NCBI GenBank assembly: GCA_020630455.1
Contig: JAHDBK010000168.1
Span: forward strand, 1-7,694
Length of the DNA stretch: 7,694 bases
Reading direction: 5' to 3'
Origin: Saprospiraceae bacterium
GTDB taxonomy: Bacteria; Bacteroidota; Bacteroidia; Chitinophagales; Saprospiraceae
Of the stretch, positions 1 to 7,018 are shown piece after piece; position 1 is the stretch's first letter; each line of letters opens with the position of its first letter. The notes beneath the pieces are model-generated. The model ran no database searches and was not told the origin of the DNA. It worked only from the letters and a program-made list of their open reading frames with translations. The position numbers and the translations under genes are program-made.

Positions 1-112
1 TTCTTTATTTATTGGTGGTTTTTAAATATTAATTCTAATTAAATCCTTCATTATATATTAATATTTAATAAAAATCACATTGTAATATTGCCCTGTCACA
101 AATTGATTGATA

Positions 113-148
113 TTTCAAAAAAAACTGGCATGAAAGGATAAATTTTTG
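113..148 (+). promoter_or_regulatory. Weak candidate promoter for the giant surface-protein gene
   Basis: Bacteroidota promoters use a -33 TTTG-like and a -7 TAnnTTTG element about 20 bases apart. Here TTTC (113-116) is followed 22 bases later by TAAATTTTTG (139-148), which resembles the -7 element but has two extra bases between TA and TTTG. If used, it would give a leader of roughly 50 bases before the ATG at 205. Motifs this loose arise often in such AT-rich DNA, so this is a candidate only. The rest of 1-204 is AT-rich; I see no gene, RNA or convincing operator in it. Confidence 0.2.
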
Positions 149-204
149 CCGTAGAATTCAAAAATAAAAATAACAATTTAATATTAATCAATATCCCTCT
201 TATT

Positions 205-3200
205 ATGAAAATAATTAACAAATACTATTTAACAACAAGTATATTTGTATTATTGCTTTGGTCTATTCCAGGAATAGCCCAAGTTCAAGCTGATTTTGAT
301 ATCAGTATACCCAACCCAAATTGTGTACCTCTTTCCATTAGTTTTACCAACAACTCTAGTAATGCCGTTTCTTATTCATGGACTAGTGAAGGAATCTTTT
401 TTTCTGACCAAGTAGATCCTCAAAAAGTATATACTATAGCTGGAATTTATGAAATTTGCTTAACAGCTATTGATGATAACGGAAATACAGATGAACATTG
501 TGAAAATGTAGAAGTTTTTGGTTCTTCAGATATATCTTTTATTTCAGATGTAAATAATGGTTGTCCAACATTAGATGTCTCATTTACGGCATCATCAGTA
601 CAAAATGATTTAACTGAATTGACTTGGGATTTTGGAGATGGAACTATAGTTACAACTACAGATTTGACAGTGACTCATAGTTATATATCGGCTGGTTTAT
701 TTGATGTCAATTTGACCGCTACTAATATTCATGGTTGTACAAGTTTCTTATCTCAGGAAGATTTAATTGATGTACAATCATTTGCTAGTCCAGATTTTTC
801 TGTTGATGAAGATTTCTTTTGCAATCATCCAGCTAGTGTTCAATTTACTAATTTGAGTAATGGAGATTTAAGTAATGTTTCTTATGAATGGAATTTTGGA
901 GATGGTAATATTTCTAATGATGAAAATCCAAGTTATACTTATAATGACTTAGGTTCATTTGATGTTTCATTGACTATTATTGATAACAATACATCTTGTG
1001 AGAATACATTATTAATACCTTCAATGATTCAAGTTGGTTTAGCTCCTAATTTTTCTTATACTATAAATGAAACTTGTTCGGAAGTAACAGTAGATTTTAT
1101 AAATGAATCTTTAGGCGATGTGGTCTCATTTTTATGGGATTTTGGAGATGGAAATACTTCTAATCTAGAGAATCCAACTCATGTATATAATTCGATAGGT
1201 TGCTATTTTCCTAGCTTGACAGTTTTAACTGCTGATGGATGTACCAATACTTATACTTTAGCTGATTGTATTGAAGTTCAAGGAACAACTGATTTGACTT
1301 ATGAAATAGTAGGTGATAGTACAAATTGTCAAGTGCCTTTTGATGTATCTTTTACTACGGACTATACAGGAAATGTAGAATGGGATTTTGGAGGAGCTGG
1401 AACATCTAATCAACAAAATCCTACATTTACTTTTACAGAATTTGGTTCTTATCCAATTGAGTTAACAGCTATTTTGGAAAATGGTTGTGAAGAGTCAATT
1501 ATTATCTCAACAGTAAATATAGCCCCACCGCAGGTCATGTTTGAGGGAGATACAATTGAAGGTTGTGCCCCTTTAGCAGTAACATTTACTGATATTTCAC
1601 AAGCAGGAGGAAATGTAGTTTCATGGTTGTGGGATTTCGGAAATGGAGATACATCTACTGATGAAAGTCCAACCTATACTTTTACAGAACATGGAGAATA
1701 TGATATTTCACTTGAAATAACATTGGATAATGGATGTACTGGAAGTATTACAGGCTTTAATTATGTACAAGTAGGATATGTTCCACCCATTGAGTTTAGT
1801 GCAGATCCAACAGAAACATGTATTGAGAACCTGATTTCTTTTACAGATGAATCAGACGATGAGAATATAGACTATTGGGATTGGGCATTTGGTGATGGAA
1901 CCAATTCAGACCAACAACATCCTATCCACGAATACAATGATACTGGATATATGGATGTTCAATTAATTGTAGGTTATAATAGTTGTTTTGATACTTTATT
2001 AAAAGAAGATTATGTTCATTTATTGCCTCCAAAATCAATTTATGAATATACTTTAGATTGTAATGATATTCTAACAGTTTCATTTACAGATGCTTCAATT
2101 GGTGCAGATGCATGGTTTTGGGATATGGGAGATGGAACTACTTACACCCAACAAAATGTAACTCATACTTTTCCACAGGAAGGAGTTTACTTAGTAAATT
2201 TACAAGTGTATAATAATATAACAGATTGTTATGATGATCAAATAATTCCAATCCCAGTTTATTTGCCTGAACCTTTGTTCGAAATGCCACTAGAAGGCTG
2301 TATCGTGGGTGGAAATAGTGTTGATTTACCCATTTCAGATTTATCTGAAAATGCAGTCAATTATATATATACAATTCCTTCAGGTACAGCACTAGTGTTG
2401 GATCAAACAAACGACCCTGAACCACTAATTAAGTTTACTCAACCAGGTATTTATACAGGATTTGAATTATATGTTGAAGGAAGTAATTTGTGTTCAGATT
2501 CATATATTTTACCTGATACTGTAGTTATTTCATCAATAGATGCTTTATTTACTGCCGTTAATATTGATATTAACTGTAATCAAACCTATCAATTTAATGA
2601 TGAATCTGTTAGTCAATTTGCAAATATAGTTGCTTGGTATTGGGATTTTGGTGACGGATTCACATCCACAGAACAAAACCCAAGTCATACTTATGGAATA
2701 CAAGGATCTTATACTCCTAGTTTAACAGTTATTAATGACATGGGTTGTAGCCATACCTATACTTTACCTAATCCTATCGTAATAGAGTCGCCATTTGTTT
2801 CTTTCGATATAGTAGGTAGTATATGTTTGGGAGATACATTGATGTTTCAAAATCAATCTGTTGCTACTGACTTTGTTTCTTGGTCTTGGGACTTAGGAGA
2901 TGGCACGACTTCAATTGAATGGCATGTGAATCATTCTTATGATTCAGCTGGGGTTTATCAAGTATGCTTCTTTGCAGAAAACAATTTTGGTTGTCAAGGT
3001 ACATATTGTGAAGAAGTAATTATAGAACATCCTTTAGTAGATTTTACAGCAGATGAAATAGTTGCTACATGTAGTCCTCATGTTGTTCAATTCAATGAAT
3101 TAACAGATGAATCTATAATTGCTTGGGAATGGGACTTTGGAGATAATACAGGAGTTTCAACTTTACCAAATCCAACTCATACTTATACAAATAGTGGATC

Positions 3201-5745
3201 TTTTACAGTTTGTTTGACAGTTACTTCTGAGTCAGGATGTGTAAATACTTTATGTAAGGAAAATTATATAACAGTTGGAGGTCCAACTGCAACGGTAGAT
3301 TATCTTCCTTCAGATGTTGGATGTTTAGATTATGATATGCAATTTATAATAGAAAGTCAAAATGTAGATGATTATATTTTTGATTTTGGTGATGGAATTA
3401 CCTATAGTGATTATGACATAATAGAACCTAATTTTATATTAAATCATACTTATACTGTAGCGGGAGAATTTGTTCCTGTATTCATTATGATTGATTCTAT
3501 TGGTTGTAATAATGTAGTAATTTTAGATACGATAAAAACACAAAGTTTAGATATTGATTTTACTGTAACTAATTTTGAAATTTGTGAAGGAGAAACAGTA
3601 GATTTTGAAACAATTATAAATACTACAGGAAATGTTCAATCAATTCATTGGACTTTTGAAGGTGCCGATATTCAATCTGCCAATACTGAAGAGGTCAATG
3701 ATGTTTTGTTTGAAAATGAAGGCGAATTTAATGTATCATTAAATGTAGTAACAGAATATTGTAATGATACAATAACCAAAGTAGCAGCAATTACGGTTCG
3801 ACCAAATCCAAATGCTGAGTTTATTGCTCATCCAACTTCTCATTGTGGTGCAACAACTATAGATTTTTTAAATCAAAGTACAATCGCCTCAGGAAGTATT
3901 AGTGCCTATAACTGGAATTTTGGAAATGGACAAACTAGTACAAGTTTAAATGAAAGTATTGAATTTAATAATATAGGAAATTATGATGTAAATTTAGTAG
4001 TTACTTCAGAATTTGGATGTACTGATTCTCATAATGAAACCATTCATATTTATGAACCAGCAGTAGCCAATGCTTCTGCAAGTGATTACTTAATTTGTGA
4101 TACTCAAAGTACACAATTATATGGTGAAGGAAATGGTTCATTTTCTTGGGGGCCAGAACATGGTCTTTCTTGTATCAATTGTCCTAACCCAGTAGCCACT
4201 CCTTTAATTTCTACTACTTATATTCTGACTGTAACAACGACAGATGGTTGTACTGCAACGGACTCAGTATATATTGAAAAAATGCCACAAGCACCTCCCC
4301 ATACTCAGATTGTCGCAGATACTATTATTTGTCAAGGAGATGATTTACAATTACTAGCAATTGGAGGATTAGCTACAGATGAGTATTCATGGGAAAGTAG
4401 TTCAGCATCTCCATTGTCTTGTTATAATGATTGTTATAATCCAACTATAAATATGATTGAAACTACAACATTTACTATAACTATTACTAATAGTGTAGGA
4501 TGTATTGGAGTAGATTCACTAACAGTAGGAATTATTGGAACAGAAGTGAATGTTGTAGGAGAAGATAGAACTATCTGTAAAGGTGAATCAGTACAACTTG
4601 AAGTATTTACAGGAGATAATCCCAATTGGTATTACGAACCAAGCCTTTCTTGTTTTCAATGTGAAAATCCAGTGGCAAGTCCAGAAGAAACTACAACTTA
4701 TACTGTGAGAGTAGAATATGCAGATTGTATTTTAGAAAGAGAAATTACAGTATATGTATTAGATGTAAGTGGTGTGAATGCAGGAGATGACCAAGAAATT
4801 TGCTTAGGAGATGAAGTCACTTTATCATCTAATGTGCCAGTTAATTTTGAATGGTTACATAATGGAAATGTTATTGAAAATATTAATCCTTCCATAACGG
4901 TAAGTCCTACAGAAAATTGTAATTATATTTTGAGAATTACAAATGATTTATGTGTAGTAGAGGATACTGTGAATATTAGAATTAAAGATAAATTAGACAT
5001 CACAGCAAATGATATTCATATTTGTGAAGGAGATTATGCATATTTATCTGTACAAGGAGAGAGTATACAATCTGTAGAGTGGTTTCCTGCCTTAAATTTA
5101 GATAATCCTTATAGTCAAAATCCTATGGCTGCACTTTATGAAGATGTAGAGTTTATGGTGATTGCTGACCATGAAAATTGTGAAGCAGATACTGCTTATA
5201 CAAGAGTGACGGTTAGTGAAGTTCCAACTGTGGACTTATTAGATTACCACATGTATGTACCAGGAGAAACAATTCAAATTGATGAAGTTGATGATAACAG
5301 AGGGACATTTGAATATACTTGGTTGCCAGAAGAAAATGTGAGTTGTTCTGCTTGCCCTAATCCAAGCATTCAACCAGAAGGAGATGCTACTTATACATTA
5401 ATGGTTACAAATGATTTGGGCTGTATGGCCATGGATTCTATTCGCTTTAGACCAATTACAGATTGTGGAGGAAATCTTATAGCATTGCCTACTGCTTTTA
5501 GTCCAAATGGCGATGGTCAAAATGATACATTTAAACCATTAGGAATAGTTGATGTAAAGGTATTTAGAGTGTTTAATAGATGGGGAGAATTAGTGTATGA
5601 ATCATTTTCAGCCAATGCTGCTTGGGATGGTACTTTCCAAGGCGAAGCACTCAATACAGATGTTTTTGTTTGGTATGTAGAAACAATTTGCCCGCTTGAT
5701 AAAATGCCTATAGTTTACAAGGGAGATGTTACATTATTAAGATAA
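205..5745 (+). CDS. Giant PKD-repeat surface protein with T9SS type B sorting domain (probable adhesin)
   Basis: This is a secreted 1846-aa repeat protein, probably a cell-surface adhesin or filament. Residues 1-25 form a Sec signal peptide (lysines, then a hydrophobic run, likely cut after GIA). Residues 28-1285 hold about 15 PKD-like modules; most show a W-x-[FLM]-G-[DN]-G core followed by a P-x-x-x-Y-x-x-x-G-x-[FY] strand. Residues 1286-1752 hold six Ig-like modules, four with close cysteine pairs. Residues 1753-1846 are the gliding-motility-associated type B C-terminal domain (FSPNGDGQNDTF, FNRWGELVYES, AWDG, ending GDVTLLR), which directs export through the T9SS. The ATG at 205 is the first after an in-frame stop at 139-141 and places the signal peptide correctly; there is no Shine-Dalgarno sequence, as usual in the phylum. 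The PorP/SprF-like gene 76 bases downstream is its likely secretion partner. The ligand is unknown: PKD modules mark stalk or binding architecture, not a specific activity, and no enzymatic domain is visible. Confidence 0.95.
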   Translation: MKIINKYYLTTSIFVLLLWSIPGIAQVQADFDISIPNPNCVPLSISFTNNSSNAVSYSWTSEGIFFSDQVDPQKVYTIAGIYEICLTAIDDNGNTDEHCENVEVFGSSDISFISDVNNGCPTLDVSFTASSVQNDLTELTWDFGDGTIVTTTDLTVTHSYISAGLFDVNLTATNIHGCTSFLSQEDLIDVQSFASPDFSVDEDFFCNHPASVQFTNLSNGDLSNVSYEWNFGDGNISNDENPSYTYNDLGSFDVSLTIIDNNTSCENTLLIPSMIQVGLAPNFSYTINETCSEVTVDFINESLGDVVSFLWDFGDGNTSNLENPTHVYNSIGCYFPSLTVLTADGCTNTYTLADCIEVQGTTDLTYEIVGDSTNCQVPFDVSFTTDYTGNVEWDFGGAGTSNQQNPTFTFTEFGSYPIELTAILENGCEESIIISTVNIAPPQVMFEGDTIEGCAPLAVTFTDISQAGGNVVSWLWDFGNGDTSTDESPTYTFTEHGEYDISLEITLDNGCTGSITGFNYVQVGYVPPIEFSADPTETCIENLISFTDESDDENIDYWDWAFGDGTNSDQQHPIHEYNDTGYMDVQLIVGYNSCFDTLLKEDYVHLLPPKSIYEYTLDCNDILTVSFTDASIGADAWFWDMGDGTTYTQQNVTHTFPQEGVYLVNLQVYNNITDCYDDQIIPIPVYLPEPLFEMPLEGCIVGGNSVDLPISDLSENAVNYIYTIPSGTALVLDQTNDPEPLIKFTQPGIYTGFELYVEGSNLCSDSYILPDTVVISSIDALFTAVNIDINCNQTYQFNDESVSQFANIVAWYWDFGDGFTSTEQNPSHTYGIQGSYTPSLTVINDMGCSHTYTLPNPIVIESPFVSFDIVGSICLGDTLMFQNQSVATDFVSWSWDLGDGTTSIEWHVNHSYDSAGVYQVCFFAENNFGCQGTYCEEVIIEHPLVDFTADEIVATCSPHVVQFNELTDESIIAWEWDFGDNTGVSTLPNPTHTYTNSGSFTVCLTVTSESGCVNTLCKENYITVGGPTATVDYLPSDVGCLDYDMQFIIESQNVDDYIFDFGDGITYSDYDIIEPNFILNHTYTVAGEFVPVFIMIDSIGCNNVVILDTIKTQSLDIDFTVTNFEICEGETVDFETIINTTGNVQSIHWTFEGADIQSANTEEVNDVLFENEGEFNVSLNVVTEYCNDTITKVAAITVRPNPNAEFIAHPTSHCGATTIDFLNQSTIASGSISAYNWNFGNGQTSTSLNESIEFNNIGNYDVNLVVTSEFGCTDSHNETIHIYEPAVANASASDYLICDTQSTQLYGEGNGSFSWGPEHGLSCINCPNPVATPLISTTYILTVTTTDGCTATDSVYIEKMPQAPPHTQIVADTIICQGDDLQLLAIGGLATDEYSWESSSASPLSCYNDCYNPTINMIETTTFTITITNSVGCIGVDSLTVGIIGTEVNVVGEDRTICKGESVQLEVFTGDNPNWYYEPSLSCFQCENPVASPEETTTYTVRVEYADCILEREITVYVLDVSGVNAGDDQEICLGDEVTLSSNVPVNFEWLHNGNVIENINPSITVSPTENCNYILRITNDLCVVEDTVNIRIKDKLDITANDIHICEGDYAYLSVQGESIQSVEWFPALNLDNPYSQNPMAALYEDVEFMVIADHENCEADTAYTRVTVSEVPTVDLLDYHMYVPGETIQIDEVDDNRGTFEYTWLPEENVSCSACPNPSIQPEGDATYTLMVTNDLGCMAMDSIRFRPITDCGGNLIALPTAFSPNGDGQNDTFKPLGIVDVKVFRVFNRWGELVYESFSANAAWDGTFQGEALNTDVFVWYVETICPLDKMPIVYKGDVTLLR
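289..4059 (+). repeat. Array of about 15 PKD-like modules within the giant protein
   Basis: The core tryptophan or its equivalent falls near residues 59, 141, 229, 311, 393, 476, 560, 639, 722 (Tyr), 813, 895, 976, 1059 (Phe), 1149 and 1237, a regular spacing of 79-91 residues. The best matches to the PKD core are modules 2, 3, 4, 8 and 10 (WDFGDG, WNFGDG, WDMGDG). Modules 1 (WTSEG), 9 (YTIPSG) and 14 (WTFEG) keep the spacing but have lost the core. Most modules carry a cysteine at the start (such as GCPTL, TCSEV, GCAPL) and another near the end (such as DGC, FGC). At DNA level the modules have diverged; the longest identity I noticed is about 19 bases around the WDFGDG codons at 625 and 1135, so recent unit duplication is not evident. 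PKD modules are beta-sandwich folds of extracellular proteins. Confidence 0.88.
4060..5460 (+). repeat. Six Ig-like, cysteine-bearing modules preceding the sorting domain
   Basis: After the PKD block the repeat type changes. Approximate units are residues 1286-1363, 1364-1444, 1445-1519, 1520-1594, 1595-1670 and 1671-1752. They typically begin with an [IV]C-x-G-[DE] strand (ICQGDD, ICKGES, ICLGDE, ICEGDY) and include a W-x-P/W-x-x strand. Units 1, 3 and 6 contain CxxC followed by [PE]-N-P (CINC at 1323, CFQC at 1483, CSAC at 1714); unit 2 has CYNDC at 1406. Each has a TTY/TTF/ATY strand or its equivalent. Units 4 and 5 lack the close cysteine pair. Such modules commonly sit next to type B sorting domains in Bacteroidota surface proteins; their exact role is not established, and a structural spacer or stalk is the simplest reading. 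Confidence 0.75.
5461..5742 (+). other. Type B T9SS C-terminal sorting domain (CHU_C / gliding-motility C-terminal family)
   Basis: The last 94 residues (1753-1846) match the type B sorting domain: an LPTAFSPNGDGQNDTF opening at 1761-1776, then a VFNRWGELVYES strand, A-AWDG, a VFVWYVE strand and the terminal GDVTLLR. In this family the domain is the export signal recognised by the T9SS. Unlike type A domains, it typically needs a PorP/SprF-family partner, often encoded next door as it is here. The domain appears complete, and the stop codon follows directly after the usual terminal Leu-Leu-Arg. Confidence 0.93.
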
Positions 5746-5771
5746 TTATAAGAAATAAACATATTTAAAAT

Positions 5772-5796
5772 TCAATCAATCAATCAATCAATCAAT
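5772..5796 (+). repeat. (CAAT)6 tetranucleotide microsatellite between the adhesin and partner genes
   Basis: Six uninterrupted copies of CAAT occupy 5773-5796, with one extra T at 5772. The tract lies 27 bases after the adhesin stop codon and ends 25 bases before the ATG of the PorP/SprF-like gene. Flanking TTTAAAATT and AATTTTTAAA sequences form a weak AT-only inverted repeat around it. A tract of six 4-base units can vary in length by replication slippage. Because it is non-coding, any effect would be on transcript or promoter spacing or on translation, not on reading frame. No terminator is seen in this gap. Confidence 0.9.
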
Positions 5797-5821
5797 TTTT
5801 AAAATAAAAAAACAAAGAATC

Positions 5822-6844
5822 ATGAGAAAATTATTTTTATCAATTATAATATTAATATTATTTATTAATCAAAGAGCATTAAAGGCTCAGGATGCGCATT
5901 TTTCACAATTTTATGCAGCTCCAATAGTTATGAATCCTGCATTTACAGGTGTGAAAAATGGCAAAGTGAGGGTTGCAGGAGCATATAGAAGACAATGGGA
6001 ATCTATTTCAGTTCCTTTTCAAACTTTTACCTTGTCCGCAGATTATAATTTATTCTCAGATGGTAAAATAGGCGATAATCTGATGGGTTTAGGTGTGGTA
6101 TTAGTCAATGATATTGCTGGACAAAGTCAACTAAGAAGAACGGGTGTTCAAATGAATTTGGGATATAGCCAAAATATGGGAGTACAAGGAAATTATATCA
6201 GTATTGGATTTCAAGGAGGTGTGACACAAGAAGCATTAAATATTGATAATCTAGTTTTTGAAAGCCAATTTGATGGAGAATCTTTCAACGCTTCAAATTT
6301 TAGTGGTGAAATGTATGAAAACAACAGAATATGGAATTATCAGTTTTCTGCTGGTATGGCATGGACTTATTCAAAAGACAGAAATAATAATTATTTCTTA
6401 GGAATAAGTGCACACCAATTGAATCGCCCTAATAGATCATTTTTAATGGATTCTGAAGATTTATTACATATCCGTTATGCATTGTTTGGTGGATTTGAAA
6501 AACGCATACATTCTTTTGTTTCAATTGCTCCAAGAGTGATGGTGATGAAACAAGGACCTCATTCAGAATATATTTTTGGTTCTTATTTTAAAATGCATTT
6601 AAGCGAACCAAAAGCAGTTAATAATACTTCTTTAAGTTTAGGAGTTTTATATAGATGGAAAGACGCATTTGTACCGATAGTAAGATTTGATTATGGAGCT
6701 TATGGTTTTGGATTGAGTTATGATGTGAATATATCAAAACTCACAAAAGCATCTCAATCAAGAGGAGGAGCTGAAATTACTTTTATTTATAGAGGGAATA
6801 ATAGTAATTCTTACAACGCTCCAATTCCTTGTCCTTCATTTTAA
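5822..6844 (+). CDS. PorP/SprF-family type IX secretion system outer-membrane protein
   Basis: This complete 340-aa protein has the usual size of the PorP/SprF family, beta-barrel outer-membrane proteins that help secrete or anchor type B T9SS substrates. Residues 1-22 are a signal peptide (MRK, isoleucine/leucine-rich core, likely cut after LKA). The mature protein opens with the family signature DAHFSQFYAAPIVMNPAFTG (24-43), followed by AGAYRRQW (52-59), an MGLGVVLVND strand (88-97), LGISAHQLNRP (193-203), RFDYGAYGFGLSYD (288-301) and SRGGAEI (313-319). It ends in CPSF, like the CP-x-F tail I recall from many relatives. Alternating polar/aromatic strands fit a barrel. The start is preceded by an A-rich stretch (5801-5820) instead of a Shine-Dalgarno sequence. 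It follows the giant adhesin by 76 bases with no terminator between them, so it is probably co-transcribed with it and serves it specifically. I leave the symbol blank because paralogues are common and this copy need not be the core sprF or porP. Confidence 0.93.
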   Translation: MRKLFLSIIILILFINQRALKAQDAHFSQFYAAPIVMNPAFTGVKNGKVRVAGAYRRQWESISVPFQTFTLSADYNLFSDGKIGDNLMGLGVVLVNDIAGQSQLRRTGVQMNLGYSQNMGVQGNYISIGFQGGVTQEALNIDNLVFESQFDGESFNASNFSGEMYENNRIWNYQFSAGMAWTYSKDRNNNYFLGISAHQLNRPNRSFLMDSEDLLHIRYALFGGFEKRIHSFVSIAPRVMVMKQGPHSEYIFGSYFKMHLSEPKAVNNTSLSLGVLYRWKDAFVPIVRFDYGAYGFGLSYDVNISKLTKASQSRGGAEITFIYRGNNSNSYNAPIPCPSF

Positions 6845-6850
6845 TGAAGG
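6833..6850. other. Palindrome overlapping the stop codon of the PorP/SprF-like gene
   Basis: CCTTCATT and AATGAAGG form an 8-base inverted repeat separated by two T residues. In RNA this would be a stem of about 7 pairs with a 4-base loop, and the TAA stop (6842-6844) lies within it. No T-tract follows, so it is not an intrinsic terminator by itself. It could protect the mRNA 3' end or be chance. Confidence 0.5.
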
Positions 6851-6909
6851 TATGCTCTAATCAAATCGAATAGATTATGGATTAAATTGTTTTTTTATTT
6901 TTATTTTTT

Positions 6910-6946
6910 AAAACACCTGCTCTAAGAGGGAAGCGGGTGTTTTTTT
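6910..6946 (+). terminator. Rho-independent terminator after the PorP/SprF-like gene
   Basis: An AAACACCTGCT arm (6911-6921) pairs with AGCGGGTGTTT (6932-6942) with one G-T wobble; an A-T pair at 6910/6943 extends the stem to 12 pairs. The loop is 10 bases, and a run of seven T residues (6940-6946) follows the GC-rich part. The hairpin is the most GC-rich patch in its surroundings. It begins 66 bases after the upstream stop codon and would end the adhesin/partner transcript. The minus-strand reading lacks a proper T-tract, so it is probably one-directional. Confidence 0.88.
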
Positions 6947-6981
6947 ATTTGCCGATTTTCTACTTGGATTTATCTTCATTT

Positions 6982-7013
6982 TTTGAATTATTTGATTTAA
7001 TTTATTAATTTTA
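6982..7013 (+). promoter_or_regulatory. Weak candidate promoter for the third gene
   Basis: TTTG (6982-6985) and TAATTTTA (7006-7013) resemble the Bacteroidota -33 and -7 elements with a 20-base gap; the second differs from TAnnTTTG only in the last base. If real, transcription would start close to the ATG at 7019, giving a nearly leaderless message. The terminator just upstream implies that some promoter lies in 6947-7018, but the AT-rich background makes this exact placement uncertain. Confidence 0.22.
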
Positions 7014-7018
7014 TTAGT

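Noticed and set aside
1..42. Possible 3' tail of an upstream gene (FFIYWWFLNINSN then stop in frame 1)
   Set aside because: Only 13 codons, and all three forward frames close within the first 42 bases, so the true frame cannot be chosen and no gene can be supported.
55..64. Perfect palindrome ATATTAATAT in the leader
   Set aside because: It is composed only of A and T in a region that is almost all A and T; such palindromes are expected by chance and no second operator copy was found.
181..194. Inverted repeat ATATT-AATC-AATAT just before the giant gene's start codon
   Set aside because: Five A-T pairs give a very weak stem, unlikely to regulate translation; there is no conservation evidence.
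289..4059. PKD array as a recently amplified DNA tandem repeat
   Set aside because: Modules share the protein core but have diverged at DNA level; the identities I found are short (about 19 bases around WDFGDG), so this is old protein-level repetition.
4434..4625. Minus-strand open frame of 63 codons
   Set aside because: It lies wholly inside the giant protein gene, whose repeat and Cys motifs are intact there; its translation is low-complexity Ser/Thr/Val/Ile with no leader or family signature. It is a shadow frame.
4698..4895. Minus-strand open frame of 65 codons
   Set aside because: It overlaps well-conserved Ig-like modules of the plus-strand gene and has no recognisable features or own initiation context.
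5772..5796. CAAT tract as a CRISPR-like or attachment-site repeat
   Set aside because: There are no spacers, no longer repeat unit and no integrase or cas gene nearby; it is a simple microsatellite.
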